From positions 1 through 64,000 of the forward strand of contig NZ_JADFBY010000004.1 in NCBI RefSeq assembly GCF_015223065.1: 64,000 nt of DNA, written 5' to 3'. Each line of letters opens with the position of its first letter. Position 1 is the first letter of the stretch. This document shows, in pieces, positions 9,197 to 19,159 of the stretch. The DNA is from Mucilaginibacter sp. JRF (lineage in GTDB: Bacteria > Bacteroidota > Bacteroidia > Sphingobacteriales > Sphingobacteriaceae). Below the pieces are notes generated by a model. That model had not been told where the DNA came from. It was given only the letters and a program-made list of their open reading frames with translations, and ran no database searches. The position numbers were made by a program, and so were the translations under genes.

Positions 9197-9201
9197 CCTC
9201 C
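9197..9201 (-). promoter_or_regulatory. Shine-Dalgarno site for the 27-residue peptide
   Basis: Minus-strand GGAGG lies 4 bases before the ATG at 9192. Almost no other gene in the window has such a site, so it helps to choose this start over the upstream one at 9321. Confidence 0.45.
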
Positions 9202-9419
9202 GTTTATTTGATAAGAGTAAGGCAAGCAGTATACCAAACACTTTTTAGCTTCAAATTGAATAGTTTTGTGGAAACTGGCAGGGGCAGTAGCAGCAGTAAT
9301 TACACAAATTGAGAAAAGCAATCCTCAACTATTCTCAATTAAGTTACAAAAGCACATAAAGTTTGCTTAATAGTTTAATTGGCGCGATTTTAGACTGATA
9401 CGTTGTAAATAACATTGCC

Positions 9420-9689
9420 ATGAGAGTACAACTGAACAACAAAAAAACAGCTTATAACTTGCCTGAGTTTATCCCGAACGAGTTATTGAATGAGGAAAGA
9501 GCGATCAACAATCATGGCTTATGCCTTAAAAAGATAGATGAGCGCGGCGGAATGCGTGTAGACGAGATAGTTTGCAACATCTTAGGCCTATCAATGGAAG
9601 TTAAGCTGGTAATGAACGACAATACCTTTGCCGATTTATTGGCCAATTACCTACGCTTAAAAGGCATGCTTAACCAAAACTTAAATTAA
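9420..9689 (+). CDS. Hypothetical small protein (89 aa)
   Basis: The protein is soluble, 89 residues, with no signal peptide. It has two segments: an N-terminal NNKKTAYNLPEFIPNELLNEE region and a C-terminal helix LLANYLRLKGMLNQNLN. I do not recognise it. It stands alone between the minus-strand peptide and the 10033 gene. The ATG at 9420 is the first in frame. Codon use resembles the genomic neighbours, so it is probably a genuine gene. Confidence 0.55.
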   Translation: MRVQLNNKKTAYNLPEFIPNELLNEERAINNHGLCLKKIDERGGMRVDEIVCNILGLSMEVKLVMNDNTFADLLANYLRLKGMLNQNLN

Positions 9690-9960
9690 TCAACGCTTAT
9701 TTCCCGGCTGTACAGATACCGCTTTCGGGAAAGCCTGATAAATATCATATGATAATCGTTCTATCCATGCCTGCACATTCAATATGAGTGCAACCGGATG
9801 CTATAATAATCTGAACTAACAAAAACCTATAAGAAATCTATACTCTCAATGGTAGATTGCCAATTGCTGCTCAACGGCATAGGGTAATTCATACACGTAT
9901 TCACAGTTATACTTTGCTGATATTCAAGATCGGGTAATGCTGAAATAATTGACCGTCAAT

Positions 9961-9968
9961 TATTTTTG
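9961..9968 (+). promoter_or_regulatory. -7 box for the 10033 gene
   Basis: TATTTTTG fits TAnnTTTG, 64 bases before the ATG at 10033. No convincing -33 TTTG lies at the usual distance. The rest of the 9690-10032 gap has a short hairpin at 9721-9734 without a T run and no gene. Confidence 0.35.
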
Positions 9969-10032
9969 TACGTCCATTAAACGTTTTATATGTAGTTTTA
10001 TCAAACCTGTATAAACAAACCAATCTTTTATC

Positions 10033-10623
10033 ATGAAAAAACTTATCCTTTTAGCCGCGATGGTTGTTTTTTTAACCAACGCCGTGCTCGCGCAAAGTAA
10101 ATCTCCATCATTAAACTTTAATTATCCTGATCTGGCAGGGTTGAAAATACTGCCCAAAAGCACGCGCGACAGTATGATCCGTGAGATACGGAAATCGACA
10201 AAACAGATGGCCAAAGAAAAAACGGTATCGGTAAATGGCTCGCAAACAGGTGGTAAAATAGCCAAGGCTACTATGGCTTACTATTCGCAAATAGCCACGT
10301 TTATGATACAGGTGCTTGAAAACCCCAATGAAGCCCTTATTAACCGCAATGTGCGCAAGGTTGAACGCCTGAGCGCGCAATTCGAGTTTGATATGAGGTT
10401 ATATGCCGAAGAAGAACAATACAAGCAGGAACGCCAGCGCATTATAGATGAATTTAACAGCGAAGAATACGAAGATGCCGGGGAGCGGCGCGATGCCCGC
10501 AAGGAAATGAAGGAAGACCTTAAAGACCTTGACGAAGACTACAAGGATACCATTAAGGACATGAAGGACGAGCGTAAAGACCGCCTTGAGGAAGAAGCCG
10601 AGCAGGACAGGGAAGATGTTTAG
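10033..10623 (+). CDS. Secreted highly charged coiled-coil protein
   Basis: The 196-residue protein has a signal peptide (1-20, ending VLAQ). Residues 120-196 are an extremely charged, helical region rich in Glu, Asp, Lys and Arg (for example KEDLKDLDEDYKDTIKDMKD) that should form a long single helix or coiled coil in the periplasm. No family is recognised. The 3' end overlaps the opposing 10620 gene by 4 bases, tail to tail. Confidence 0.65.
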   Translation: MKKLILLAAMVVFLTNAVLAQSKSPSLNFNYPDLAGLKILPKSTRDSMIREIRKSTKQMAKEKTVSVNGSQTGGKIAKATMAYYSQIATFMIQVLENPNEALINRNVRKVERLSAQFEFDMRLYAEEEQYKQERQRIIDEFNSEEYEDAGERRDARKEMKEDLKDLDEDYKDTIKDMKDERKDRLEEEAEQDREDV

Positions 10624-11171
10624 GCATTGGCTTTAATAGCCGCCAACACACGCTCAACCCTATCGTCCACCGTAGTGTCGCCGGTTATGCGCAGTACGGG
10701 GCAGGCCAATGTTTGCAACCAATTTTGCTGATTTTGCAGCGTGCGGCTGCTGGGCGCGGTATTATCATCGTACCCGGCAGCCCAATCCATAAACTGTACA
10801 AATTGTTGGTTACGCGATGCATCGGTATAAATAATATCGCCATAACGCTCGTATTCGCGTTTTTTTAGGCGGGCCATACGTATTTGCGGCGGCAGGTGCA
10901 AAAATACCACCAGGTCATACACCAATGGTTCGGCAAAGCCCCAGCCCATTACCGGGCCGCCTAATATCCAGTTACCGTGGCTACGCAGTTCATCCAGCAT
11001 CATTTGGTTACGGTGAATGATGGGGCGCTTTATGGTATATGGATCGGCTTTGATGGTGTTATCCCAATAGTAAAAATCACTATCAACATAGGCATAGCCT
11101 GTTTTGTTGGCCAGGGCCAGCCCCAAGGTGGTTACGCCAACGCCCGAGGCACCTAATATGTTTATACGCAT
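10620..11171 (-). CDS. P-loop NTPase, adenylate-kinase-like
   Basis: The 183-residue protein begins with beta-strand MRINILG and the Walker A motif GASGVGVTT (8-16), as in small nucleotide or nucleoside kinases (AAA_18-type). YVDSDFYYW (about 28-36) occupies the position of a substrate-binding segment, and the LKKREYERYG helix (about 101-110) resembles the lid. It probably phosphorylates a small substrate, but the substrate cannot be told. It is transcribed alone and convergently with the 10033 gene, which it overlaps by 4 bases. Confidence 0.65.
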   Translation of the reverse strand: MRINILGASGVGVTTLGLALANKTGYAYVDSDFYYWDNTIKADPYTIKRPIIHRNQMMLDELRSHGNWILGGPVMGWGFAEPLVYDLVVFLHLPPQIRMARLKKREYERYGDIIYTDASRNQQFVQFMDWAAGYDDNTAPSSRTLQNQQNWLQTLACPVLRITGDTTVDDRVERVLAAIKANA

Positions 11172-11266
11172 GGCTTTCGGCAGGTTTTATCTGCACGACA
11201 AAATTGCACTTTTATCATACAAACGAAAACTTTTTCGCAAACATATCATCCTTACCCTTTCTTTAT

Positions 11267-11274
11267 TATTTTTG
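11267..11274 (+). promoter_or_regulatory. -7 box for the 11294-12327 gene pair
   Basis: TATTTTTG fits TAnnTTTG and lies 19 bases before the ATG at 11294. It supports that start rather than the upstream in-frame ATG at 11204. Confidence 0.45.
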
Positions 11275-11293
11275 GAAGAATACGCTATTTACA

Positions 11294-11566
11294 ATGCTTA
11301 CACTAACAACCCATACGCTCGAAAAACTGGAGATGCTGTTAAAAACCAGCGGCTACCGGGTGCGTTACGAAAAGGGGAACTTTAAAACAGGAGCATGCCT
11401 GCTGCAGAGCAGTAAAATGATAGTTGTAAACAAATTCTCGAACCTGGAGAGCCGCATACAATCGTTAGTGGAGCTGCTGCGCGAGTTGGAGATTGACCAT
11501 AAGCAATTAGACGAAAAACAGATAGCTTTTTTACATCAACTTAAACAAACCAACCTGCAACTGTGA
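11294..11566 (+). CDS. Conserved hypothetical protein, 90 aa, upstream of PhnP-like hydrolase
   Basis: The 90-residue protein has an N-terminal helix (HTLEKLEMLLKTSGYRVRYEKG), a short beta-type middle (GACLLQSSKMIVVNKF) and a C-terminal helix (SLVELLRELEIDHKQLDE). It is soluble. I chose the ATG at 11294 because a TAnnTTTG box ends 19 bases before it. The stop overlaps the GTG start of the metallo-hydrolase by 4 bases (GTGA), so the two are translationally coupled and likely act in the same process. Function unknown. Confidence 0.65.
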   Translation: MLTLTTHTLEKLEMLLKTSGYRVRYEKGNFKTGACLLQSSKMIVVNKFSNLESRIQSLVELLRELEIDHKQLDEKQIAFLHQLKQTNLQL

Positions 11567-12327
11567 CCATTACTTTTTTAGGAACCGGAACTTCGCAGGG
11601 TGTACCTGTTATTGCCTGCCATTGCGAGGTATGCAAATCGCCCGACCCGCATGATAAGCGCCTGCGCAGCTCGATACTGATAGAAACCGGGGGCAAGAAT
11701 GTTGTTATTGATTCGGGGCCTGATTTTAGATACCAGATGCTGCGTGCGGATGTACAGCACCTTGATGCCATTATATTTACCCACGAGCATAAGGACCATG
11801 TGGCTGGCTTGGACGATGTACGCGCCTTTAACTACATACAGCAGGCACCTGTTGATGTTTATGCCATGGAGCGCGTGCAGCAGGCGTTGAAGCGCGAATT
11901 CATTTACATATTTGATAACGCGGGTTACCCCGGCATTCCGCAAATTAATTTGCATACCATTAGTAAGGATGCCGGTTTCAATATAGGCAGCCTGGCCGTT
12001 ACCCCTATTGAGGTGATGCACTACAAGCTGCCGGTATTAGGTTTCAGGGTAGGTGATTTTACTTATATTACCGATGCCAAAACCATTGCGCCCGAAGAAG
12101 TTGAGAAAATAAAAGGCACCAAAACCCTGGTGATAAACGCGCTGCAAAAGCAAACCCATATATCGCACTTTACGTTTGATGAGGCCATTGCCTTTGCCCA
12201 AAGCATTGGTGCCGAAAAAACCTATCTTACCCATATAAGCCACAGACTGGGCAAGCACCATGTAATATCGCAAGAGTTACCTGATGGTATCGAGCTGGCT
12301 TATGATTCGTTGCAGCTGTACCTGTAA
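11563..12327 (+). CDS. MBL-fold metallo-hydrolase, PhnP-like phosphodiesterase
   Basis: The protein is 254 residues, from a GTG start that overlaps the preceding stop. The metallo-beta-lactamase motif THEHKDH (H74, H76, D78, H79) binds the two catalytic metals. The N-terminal CHCEVC (C19, C21, C24) resembles the structural zinc site of PhnP. Later metal ligands are suggested by VMHYKLP, YITDAKT and the C-terminal THISHRLGKHH. PhnP proteins hydrolyse cyclic phosphodiesters, but there is no phosphonate gene nearby, so a general nucleotide or cyclic-phosphate role is more likely. Confidence 0.8.
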   Translation: MTITFLGTGTSQGVPVIACHCEVCKSPDPHDKRLRSSILIETGGKNVVIDSGPDFRYQMLRADVQHLDAIIFTHEHKDHVAGLDDVRAFNYIQQAPVDVYAMERVQQALKREFIYIFDNAGYPGIPQINLHTISKDAGFNIGSLAVTPIEVMHYKLPVLGFRVGDFTYITDAKTIAPEEVEKIKGTKTLVINALQKQTHISHFTFDEAIAFAQSIGAEKTYLTHISHRLGKHHVISQELPDGIELAYDSLQLYL

Positions 12328-12332
12328 ATATA

Positions 12333-12950
12333 TTACCGGTTTGTAAATTCTATTTTCTGTACCAGGTAAGCCTTGCCAAAGTGTTGCGGATCGTGTGTAA
12401 CAGTGGCCTTCGCAGTTTGCCATTTAGGTTCGTGCACGGTTTGCGAATCATCCCGCATCTCCAGCGCATTGGCCCATATTTCGGCCAATTGTTTTTCCAC
12501 CTCGGTGTTAGCGTAGGTAAATTGTATCTTTTCGGGGATAAAGTAATAATCGTTGTTCGTCTTATTGAGTCTGATCACCGGACCGCCGGGAACGTATGAA
12601 ACAATAAGTTGCACACTGAATGGTTCGCTCCCCTTATACTGCTCCTTACTTATTACACTCACAAACTCATATCGATAAGGAGAGCCATCAGCCGGAGGAT
12701 TTTCATCATAATGAAATCTGGCTTTTACTTTATAATTATACCCCACCTCTCTTTCTTCAAATCCAATAAGATAAGCATCTACAGGGTCATTACCACGCGC
12801 GGTTAATAAAACATCCTGATCGGCATAATAACGGTGATCAACCAGTAATTCAATTTCCTGTCCGTTCTTTAGGTTCAAAGGCCCGTAGGTAGCTTCCTTT
12901 TTGCACGAGAATAAGGTTACAGCAATTAAAAGCAGAATGATCTTTTTCAT
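12333..12950 (-). CDS. Hypothetical lipoprotein
   Basis: The protein is 205 residues. The lipoprotein signal ends LFSC with lipid Cys16 followed by KKE. The mature part is a soluble beta-rich domain with one helical segment (VEKQLAEIWANALEMRDD). No family is recognised. It is convergent with the PhnP-like gene, with only 5 bases between stops, and appears monocistronic. Confidence 0.6.
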   Translation of the reverse strand: MKKIILLLIAVTLFSCKKEATYGPLNLKNGQEIELLVDHRYYADQDVLLTARGNDPVDAYLIGFEEREVGYNYKVKARFHYDENPPADGSPYRYEFVSVISKEQYKGSEPFSVQLIVSYVPGGPVIRLNKTNNDYYFIPEKIQFTYANTEVEKQLAEIWANALEMRDDSQTVHEPKWQTAKATVTHDPQHFGKAYLVQKIEFTNR

Positions 12951-13036
12951 GTAGATAATGGTTTTGATTTATATTTTATAATACGCCGCAAACATACCAA
13001 ACGCTACAATCGGGCTAAATAAAACCATCACAAAAT

Positions 13037-13066
13037 AACAAAGCCGGCTTGCGGGCCGGCTTTGTT
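13037..13066 (-). terminator. Terminator after gap (pfkA operon end)
   Basis: A perfect 12-base stem (13037-13048 with 13055-13066) with a 6-base loop is followed on the minus strand by a T-rich stretch. It ends the minus-strand pfkA-kinase-gap operon 22 bases after the gap stop codon. Confidence 0.75.
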
Positions 13067-13088
13067 ATTTTATTAAGCGAATAGGCTA

Positions 13089-14938
<1,850 letters not shown>

Positions 14939-14941
14939 TAA

Positions 14942-15928
14942 TTAGATCGAGAGTATTTCCATCATCTGCATCAAATCGTCTTCCAGTTTAAACTCGTGCT
15001 GAGTCAGCGCTTCTTCAAGTGTGGTTAAAACAATGTTGTTTGCCTGCAAGCCTACCATTTGCTGTGTTTTACCGGCTATCATGGCGTTAACGGCGGCAAA
15101 ACCTAAACGGCTACCCAAAATACGGTCGAAACTGCTTGGGCTGCCACCACGTTGCAGGTGGCCAAGTATGGTAACTTTTATATCGTAGTTCTTAACTTCC
15201 TTTTCAACAGCTTTGGCAATATCATAAACACCGCCGTTTTTATCACCTTCGGCAACAATTACAATGCTTGATGATTTTTTGTTGTACTGACCGGCTTTCA
15301 GGCTTACGATAAGCTCCTCAATGGCTGTTTCCTTTTCAGGCAGCATAATAGCCTCGGCACCGCATGATATACCTGCACGCAGGGCAATAGCCCCCGAATC
15401 ACGACCCATTACTTCGATAAAGAAAAGGCGGTCGTGCGCGTCGGCAGTATCACGTATTTTGTCAATAGCCTCAATAACGGTATTGGTAGCGGTATCAAAA
15501 CCCAGGGTATAGGTTGAGCCGTAAAGGTCATTATCAATAGTGCCCGGTACGCCTATAACCGCTATATCAGGGTATTTGCGAGAGAAACGAAGCGCGCCGG
15601 TAAAGGTACCATCGCCACCTATAACCACTAAACCATCAATACCACGTGCCTTTAAGTTTTTGTAAGCCAGCTCCATACCTTCATCAGTACGGAAAGGCAA
15701 GCAACGCGCGGTTTTTAAGATAGTACCACCCAGGTTAAGTATATTACTTACCGAGCGGTTATTCATATCGTACATGTTGTTATCAATAAGGCCCTGATAA
15801 CCCTGCCTTACCCCAACTACCTCTAAACCATTATATAGTGCGGTTCTAACCACGGCCCTTATACAAGGGTTCATTCCGGGGGCGTCGCCACCGGATGTTA
15901 AAACAGCTATCTTTGAAAGTTTTTGCAT
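14942..15928 (-). CDS. pfkA: ATP-dependent 6-phosphofructokinase
   Basis: PfkA phosphorylates fructose 6-phosphate at the committed step of glycolysis. The 328-residue chain shows LTSGGDAPGMN (10-20), the ATP-binding GGDGT (104-108; a Gly at 105 is typical of ATP rather than PPi use), the catalytic loop PGTIDND (128-134, base D132) and MGRDSG. HLQRGGSPSSFDR is the effector and substrate region. It is first in the minus-strand operon with the kinase-like gene and gap. A Nudix-type regulator is transcribed divergently 125 bases away and could control it. Confidence 0.96.
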   Translation of the reverse strand: MQKLSKIAVLTSGGDAPGMNPCIRAVVRTALYNGLEVVGVRQGYQGLIDNNMYDMNNRSVSNILNLGGTILKTARCLPFRTDEGMELAYKNLKARGIDGLVVIGGDGTFTGALRFSRKYPDIAVIGVPGTIDNDLYGSTYTLGFDTATNTVIEAIDKIRDTADAHDRLFFIEVMGRDSGAIALRAGISCGAEAIMLPEKETAIEELIVSLKAGQYNKKSSSIVIVAEGDKNGGVYDIAKAVEKEVKNYDIKVTILGHLQRGGSPSSFDRILGSRLGFAAVNAMIAGKTQQMVGLQANNIVLTTLEEALTQHEFKLEDDLMQMMEILSI

Positions 15929-16053
15929 CGCGTTTATTTGGTATCGAAATTCGGTACGAAGATAGTGTGTGCAATTTACACCATTAAATTTATTTTATAT
16001 TTTTTTGTTTATTATTAACGCATATCTTTATCCAATTGTTATAAACTGATATT

Positions 16054-16758
16054 TTGGAAACAGTACTACCTAAATTCGACTCTGTATTTTCTATCGACTG
16101 TGTGATTTTTGGCTTCGAGGCCGGCGAGTTGAAGATATTACTGATAGAGCGTAACGAGGAGCCATTTAAAGACTGGTACGCCTTACCCGGCAACTTTGTT
16201 GGGCAGGAAGAAAGTATTGACGATGGCGCCAAACGTATTTTGTACGAGCTTACCGGCCTGCGCAATATGCCCATTAAACAGCTGCACACCTTTGGTGAGG
16301 TAAACCGCCACCCGCAGGGGCGTGTAATTACCGTTGCCTACTTTGCATTGATACGCATTAGCGGCCAAAAGGAGCTTACCCCGGTTACCCAATACGCCCG
16401 TAAAGCATTTTGGGTGCCTATTAATGAGATGCCTAAGCTGGCGTTTGACCATACCGAGATATTCCTGAGCGCGTTCAACAAGATCAGGAAACGCTTGAAC
16501 TATCAGCCCATAGCGTTTGATCTGCTGCCTGAGAAATTTACGCTTACGCAGCTGCAATCGTTATACGAGATCATCCTGAACAAAAAGCTGGATAAACGTA
16601 ACTTCCGCAAAAAAATGCTGAGCTACGGCTTTTTAAAGGAGCTGAGCGAGAAACAGAAAGGCGTATCATACCGTGCCGCTAAGCTGTATAAGTTTGATCG
16701 TCGTAAATACAACAAAATATTCCAGAACGATTTGAATATGGAGGCCATGCCTGCATAG
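16054..16758 (+). CDS. Nudix-type transcriptional regulator (NrtR/AraR-like), degenerate Nudix box
   Basis: The 234-residue protein has an N-terminal Nudix fold (about 10-150) and a C-terminal winged helix (about 155-228, including FTLTQLQSLYEIILNKKLDK and RNFRKKMLSYGFL). Against the canonical box, the second Gly of GG is Asn47-like, and REUxEExGU reads RILYELTGL, so two of the metal-binding glutamates are missing. This favours ligand sensing over hydrolysis, as in the NrtR/AraR family, which controls NAD or sugar metabolism genes. The start is TTG at 16054; no ATG is available nearby. It is divergent from pfkA, so glycolysis is the likely target (inference). Confidence 0.75.
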   Translation: METVLPKFDSVFSIDCVIFGFEAGELKILLIERNEEPFKDWYALPGNFVGQEESIDDGAKRILYELTGLRNMPIKQLHTFGEVNRHPQGRVITVAYFALIRISGQKELTPVTQYARKAFWVPINEMPKLAFDHTEIFLSAFNKIRKRLNYQPIAFDLLPEKFTLTQLQSLYEIILNKKLDKRNFRKKMLSYGFLKELSEKQKGVSYRAAKLYKFDRRKYNKIFQNDLNMEAMPA

Positions 16759-16781
16759 TTACATACATACTAAAGCATATA

Positions 16782-16817
16782 AAAAATGCCCGTTTCAAAT
16801 TGAAACAGGCATTTTTT
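16782..16817. terminator. Bidirectional terminator between convergent genes
   Basis: A long stem pairs AAAAATGCC...GTTTCAA with TTGAAAC...GGCATTTTT, with an A run on one side and a T run on the other. It separates the Nudix regulator (plus) from the BadF-type kinase (minus) and can serve both. Confidence 0.8.
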
Positions 16818-16840
16818 ATAATGTATAAAGCTTTTAGCAA

Positions 16841-17701
16841 TTATATCTGGCTCGGAGCAAGATCAAGGTGATACTTCACCAGGTCATCTATAGGCGAGCG
16901 GATGATCTTACCTACTACCATACCGTTCTCGGTAACTACCTCTTCCAACACGTTGCGGAAGTTGTAACCTACCGAACCGATGCAATTGAAAGTGTATTTT
17001 TGATAGTCGGGATATTTGGTAACCACGTTTTTAAAGAAATCAACAAACGATGAGCGTACCAGGTTACGTGAGTACTCCAGGTGCACATTGTTATCATAAA
17101 CGAATTTGCTGAAGCTTGCGCAAAAGCGGTTGGCTAACGGCTTGGTGTAAACCTGCTCGTTAACATCATCAGGTGTAAGCTTAAAGGTTTCCCAAAATAG
17201 TTTACGTACTGCCTCGGGCATGTAACCGCGCAGGTAATCAACCAAAAGTTTTTTACCAATGTGGCAACCACTACCTTCATCGCCTAAAATGTAAGCGCCC
17301 GAGTCGATATTTTGCAGAATGTTTTTGCCATCATAAGTACAGGTGTTCATGCCGGTACCTAATATAGCGGCAAAGCCTTCGGTATGGCCTAATAAAGCAC
17401 GTGCGGCAGCAAGCAAATCATGACCAATATTTACCTTGGCAGATGTGAACACAACCTGCATTGATTCTTTTATCTGGTTACGCTTCTCCTCGGTTGAACA
17501 ACCTGCACCGTAGTAATTTACTTCGGTAATTTTGTCCATCTCCAGATCGGTAGGCAGGTTTTCCTGTAACGATTTAATAACGTACTCTTTGCTTACAAAG
17601 TAAGGGTTATAACCTTCGGTATTGAAATATACTTTCTTGCCTTCCTCATTTACCAGGCACCAGTTAGTTTTAGTTGAGCCGCCATCGGCAATAATGATCA
17701 T
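16841..17701 (-). CDS. N-acetylglucosamine kinase-like protein (BadF/BadG/BcrA family)
   Basis: The 286-residue ASKHA-fold kinase carries phosphate-1 DGGSTKT (6-12), the GHD loop (base aspartate), phosphate-2 ILGTGMN and adenosine motif LGDEGSG, all intact. Members phosphorylate amino sugars such as N-acetylglucosamine; the exact substrate is inferred only. It is monocistronic, convergent with the Nudix regulator. A promoter-like TATATTTG with a TTG 20 bases upstream lies at 17873-17903. It is the intact paralogue of the degenerate gene at 14090. Confidence 0.85.
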   Translation of the reverse strand: MIIIADGGSTKTNWCLVNEEGKKVYFNTEGYNPYFVSKEYVIKSLQENLPTDLEMDKITEVNYYGAGCSTEEKRNQIKESMQVVFTSAKVNIGHDLLAAARALLGHTEGFAAILGTGMNTCTYDGKNILQNIDSGAYILGDEGSGCHIGKKLLVDYLRGYMPEAVRKLFWETFKLTPDDVNEQVYTKPLANRFCASFSKFVYDNNVHLEYSRNLVRSSFVDFFKNVVTKYPDYQKYTFNCIGSVGYNFRNVLEEVVTENGMVVGKIIRSPIDDLVKYHLDLAPSQI

Positions 17702-17872
17702 AATTGTTTTTTATTGATTAGAAATTCCGGTAAATGTATAATTAACTTATTGTAAAACGAACACTTTGGGCTTAAAAAACGATTTTTTTTGAATTAAACA
17801 ACATATATCGATTGTTTTTATAAATGTTGTTACAACTTTTATTACTTAAGTTTTTCGCGTTGTTTAACGCCC

Positions 17873-17903
17873 CAAATATAAAGTTTATGTAAACAAACAT
17901 CAA
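17873..17903 (-). promoter_or_regulatory. Putative promoter of the BadF-type kinase
   Basis: On the minus strand TATATTTG (17880-17873) fits the -7 consensus and TTG (17903-17901) lies 20 bases upstream, the expected spacing. The leader would be about 165 bases. The remainder of the 17702-18017 gap is AT-rich with no gene that I can support. Confidence 0.45.
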
Positions 17904-18017
17904 CCTGTGCAGCTTTACATTATTCTTCACAGTATTACCACCAAAAAGTTTGAATGAAGATAATTATATTTAAACCTATTAACCGCCTATTTGTTTAACT
18001 CATATAAATTTATCAGG

Positions 18018-18509
18018 ATGAAAAAGTTACTGCTTATGCTACTGTTAACCGGCGCAGTAGTACTACCATCGTTTTCACAAACCCTGCCGCGGATGGACAG
18101 GTATGATCTTGAAACTGAAGAAGGCGTTATAGATGCCGACTCCATTGCCCTGCCCCTTGCCGAATACCTGTTTAAGGTACCCGCCATAAAGGATGACCCG
18201 GCACGTCTCCGCGCCATGAATTTTTTGAATAAATGGATGGAAGAAACACCAAGCTTCGAGTTTATTTTGGACGAGGACATTATGGCCAACTTTGAGGAAG
18301 ACCGCGACATAACCGACCTGTACATGGCCGCCCTCACCAAATACCAACTACAAAACCCCGATATTGAGGATGACCGCAAAATATCTATCGGCGCGCTGAA
18401 GCTGCTGCTTGATTATGCCGATAACGACGATAACTTTGTGCTGCTGCGCGATGATATGAGCCGGCTGATGGTGGCCTATAAAGAGGGCAAATTAGAGCAG
18501 GCGCTATAA
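18018..18509 (+). CDS. Secreted hypothetical protein, member 1 of a tandem pair
   Basis: The protein is 163 residues from the ATG at 18018, which places a clean signal peptide (1-21, ending SFSQ) at the N-terminus; an upstream in-frame ATG at 17991 would bury it. The mature part is acidic and alpha-helical. It shares with the 18593 product the pattern W-M-x-x-TP...F-x-LDE, LYMAAL / MYMAAL and a KGxLEQ tail, so the two are diverged tandem duplicates. Function unknown. Confidence 0.7.
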   Translation: MKKLLLMLLLTGAVVLPSFSQTLPRMDRYDLETEEGVIDADSIALPLAEYLFKVPAIKDDPARLRAMNFLNKWMEETPSFEFILDEDIMANFEEDRDITDLYMAALTKYQLQNPDIEDDRKISIGALKLLLDYADNDDNFVLLRDDMSRLMVAYKEGKLEQAL

Positions 18510-18511
18510 TA

Positions 18512-18557
18512 TTTGCGGTGCGGATAAGCTGTATTTATGCTATATTCGCACCGTAAA
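18512..18557. other. Inverted repeat between tandem paralogues
   Basis: TTTGCGGTGCGGA (18512-18524) pairs with TTCGCACCGTAAA (18545-18557) with two mismatches. There is no T run, so it is more likely a processing or attenuating hairpin, or an operator, than a terminator. TATATTCG at 18541-18548 inside it is a weak -7 match. Confidence 0.35.
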
Positions 18558-18592
18558 CAACGTAAATATTAATAAATAACCTTATCCTTATC

Positions 18593-19102
18593 ATGAAGAA
18601 AGCCATTGTACTTTCCCTGCTGGCGATAGCTGTGTATTGCTCTGATGCTAAAGCCCAATCATTACCAGATTATTCTCAAATAAAGCTCGAAACTAAAGCA
18701 GATTATAACGATGCTGCCGATAGTGCTGCCCTGCATTCGGCTAATTATGTGCTTGGCACCCCGTACTTAAAAAATGACGTTGAACGCCTAAAATCATTAG
18801 AATACATGATAAAGTGGATGACAGGCACGCCTAAATATCAATTTAATCTTGATGAGTCGGCCAGTGCATTTTTGGGCGAGGATGATAATCTTGGTATGTA
18901 TATGGCAGCCCTTGTAAAAGTGGCCATTAATCAGCCTGAAATAAAAGATCCTAAAAAGGCGGGGTTAGCAGCTACAAAACAAGTTCTGCAATATATGAGC
19001 GATCCTAAAAATCAGGTTAAGATGAGTAAAAAGGTAAAGGCGCTTGTTGAAGCCGACAAAAAAGGCGAGTTAGAGCAAACTCTATACAAAACAAAGCAAT
19101 AA
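18593..19102 (+). CDS. Secreted hypothetical protein, member 2 of a tandem pair
   Basis: The protein is 169 residues with a signal peptide (1-22, ending AKAQ). The mature domain is helical and lysine-rich at its C-terminus (VKMSKKVKALVEADKKG). It resembles the preceding product in length, layout and the LDE / YMAAL / LEQTL signatures. The pair probably arose by duplication and now differs in charge: the first is acidic, this one is near neutral to basic. Function unknown. Confidence 0.7.
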   Translation: MKKAIVLSLLAIAVYCSDAKAQSLPDYSQIKLETKADYNDAADSAALHSANYVLGTPYLKNDVERLKSLEYMIKWMTGTPKYQFNLDESASAFLGEDDNLGMYMAALVKVAINQPEIKDPKKAGLAATKQVLQYMSDPKNQVKMSKKVKALVEADKKGELEQTLYKTKQ

Positions 19103-19112
19103 CATATTAAAG

Positions 19113-19159
19113 CACAGCCGATGGTTATAAACCTACCGGCTGTGTTTGTATCATTTTTT
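19113..19159 (+). terminator. Terminator of the tandem secreted-protein genes
   Basis: CACAGCCG (19113-19120) pairs with CGGCTGTG (19137-19144), with an inner GGTT/AACC pairing, followed by a T-rich stretch ending in seven T. It overlaps the 3' end of the convergent surE. Confidence 0.65.

Noticed and set aside
9193..9321. N-terminal extension of the small minus-strand peptide to 70 residues
   Set aside because: The extra 43 residues have no ribosome site or recognisable feature, while GGAGG lies just before the internal ATG at 9192.
9721..9734. Terminator after the 9420 gene
   Set aside because: A short 6-base hairpin is present, but no T run follows.
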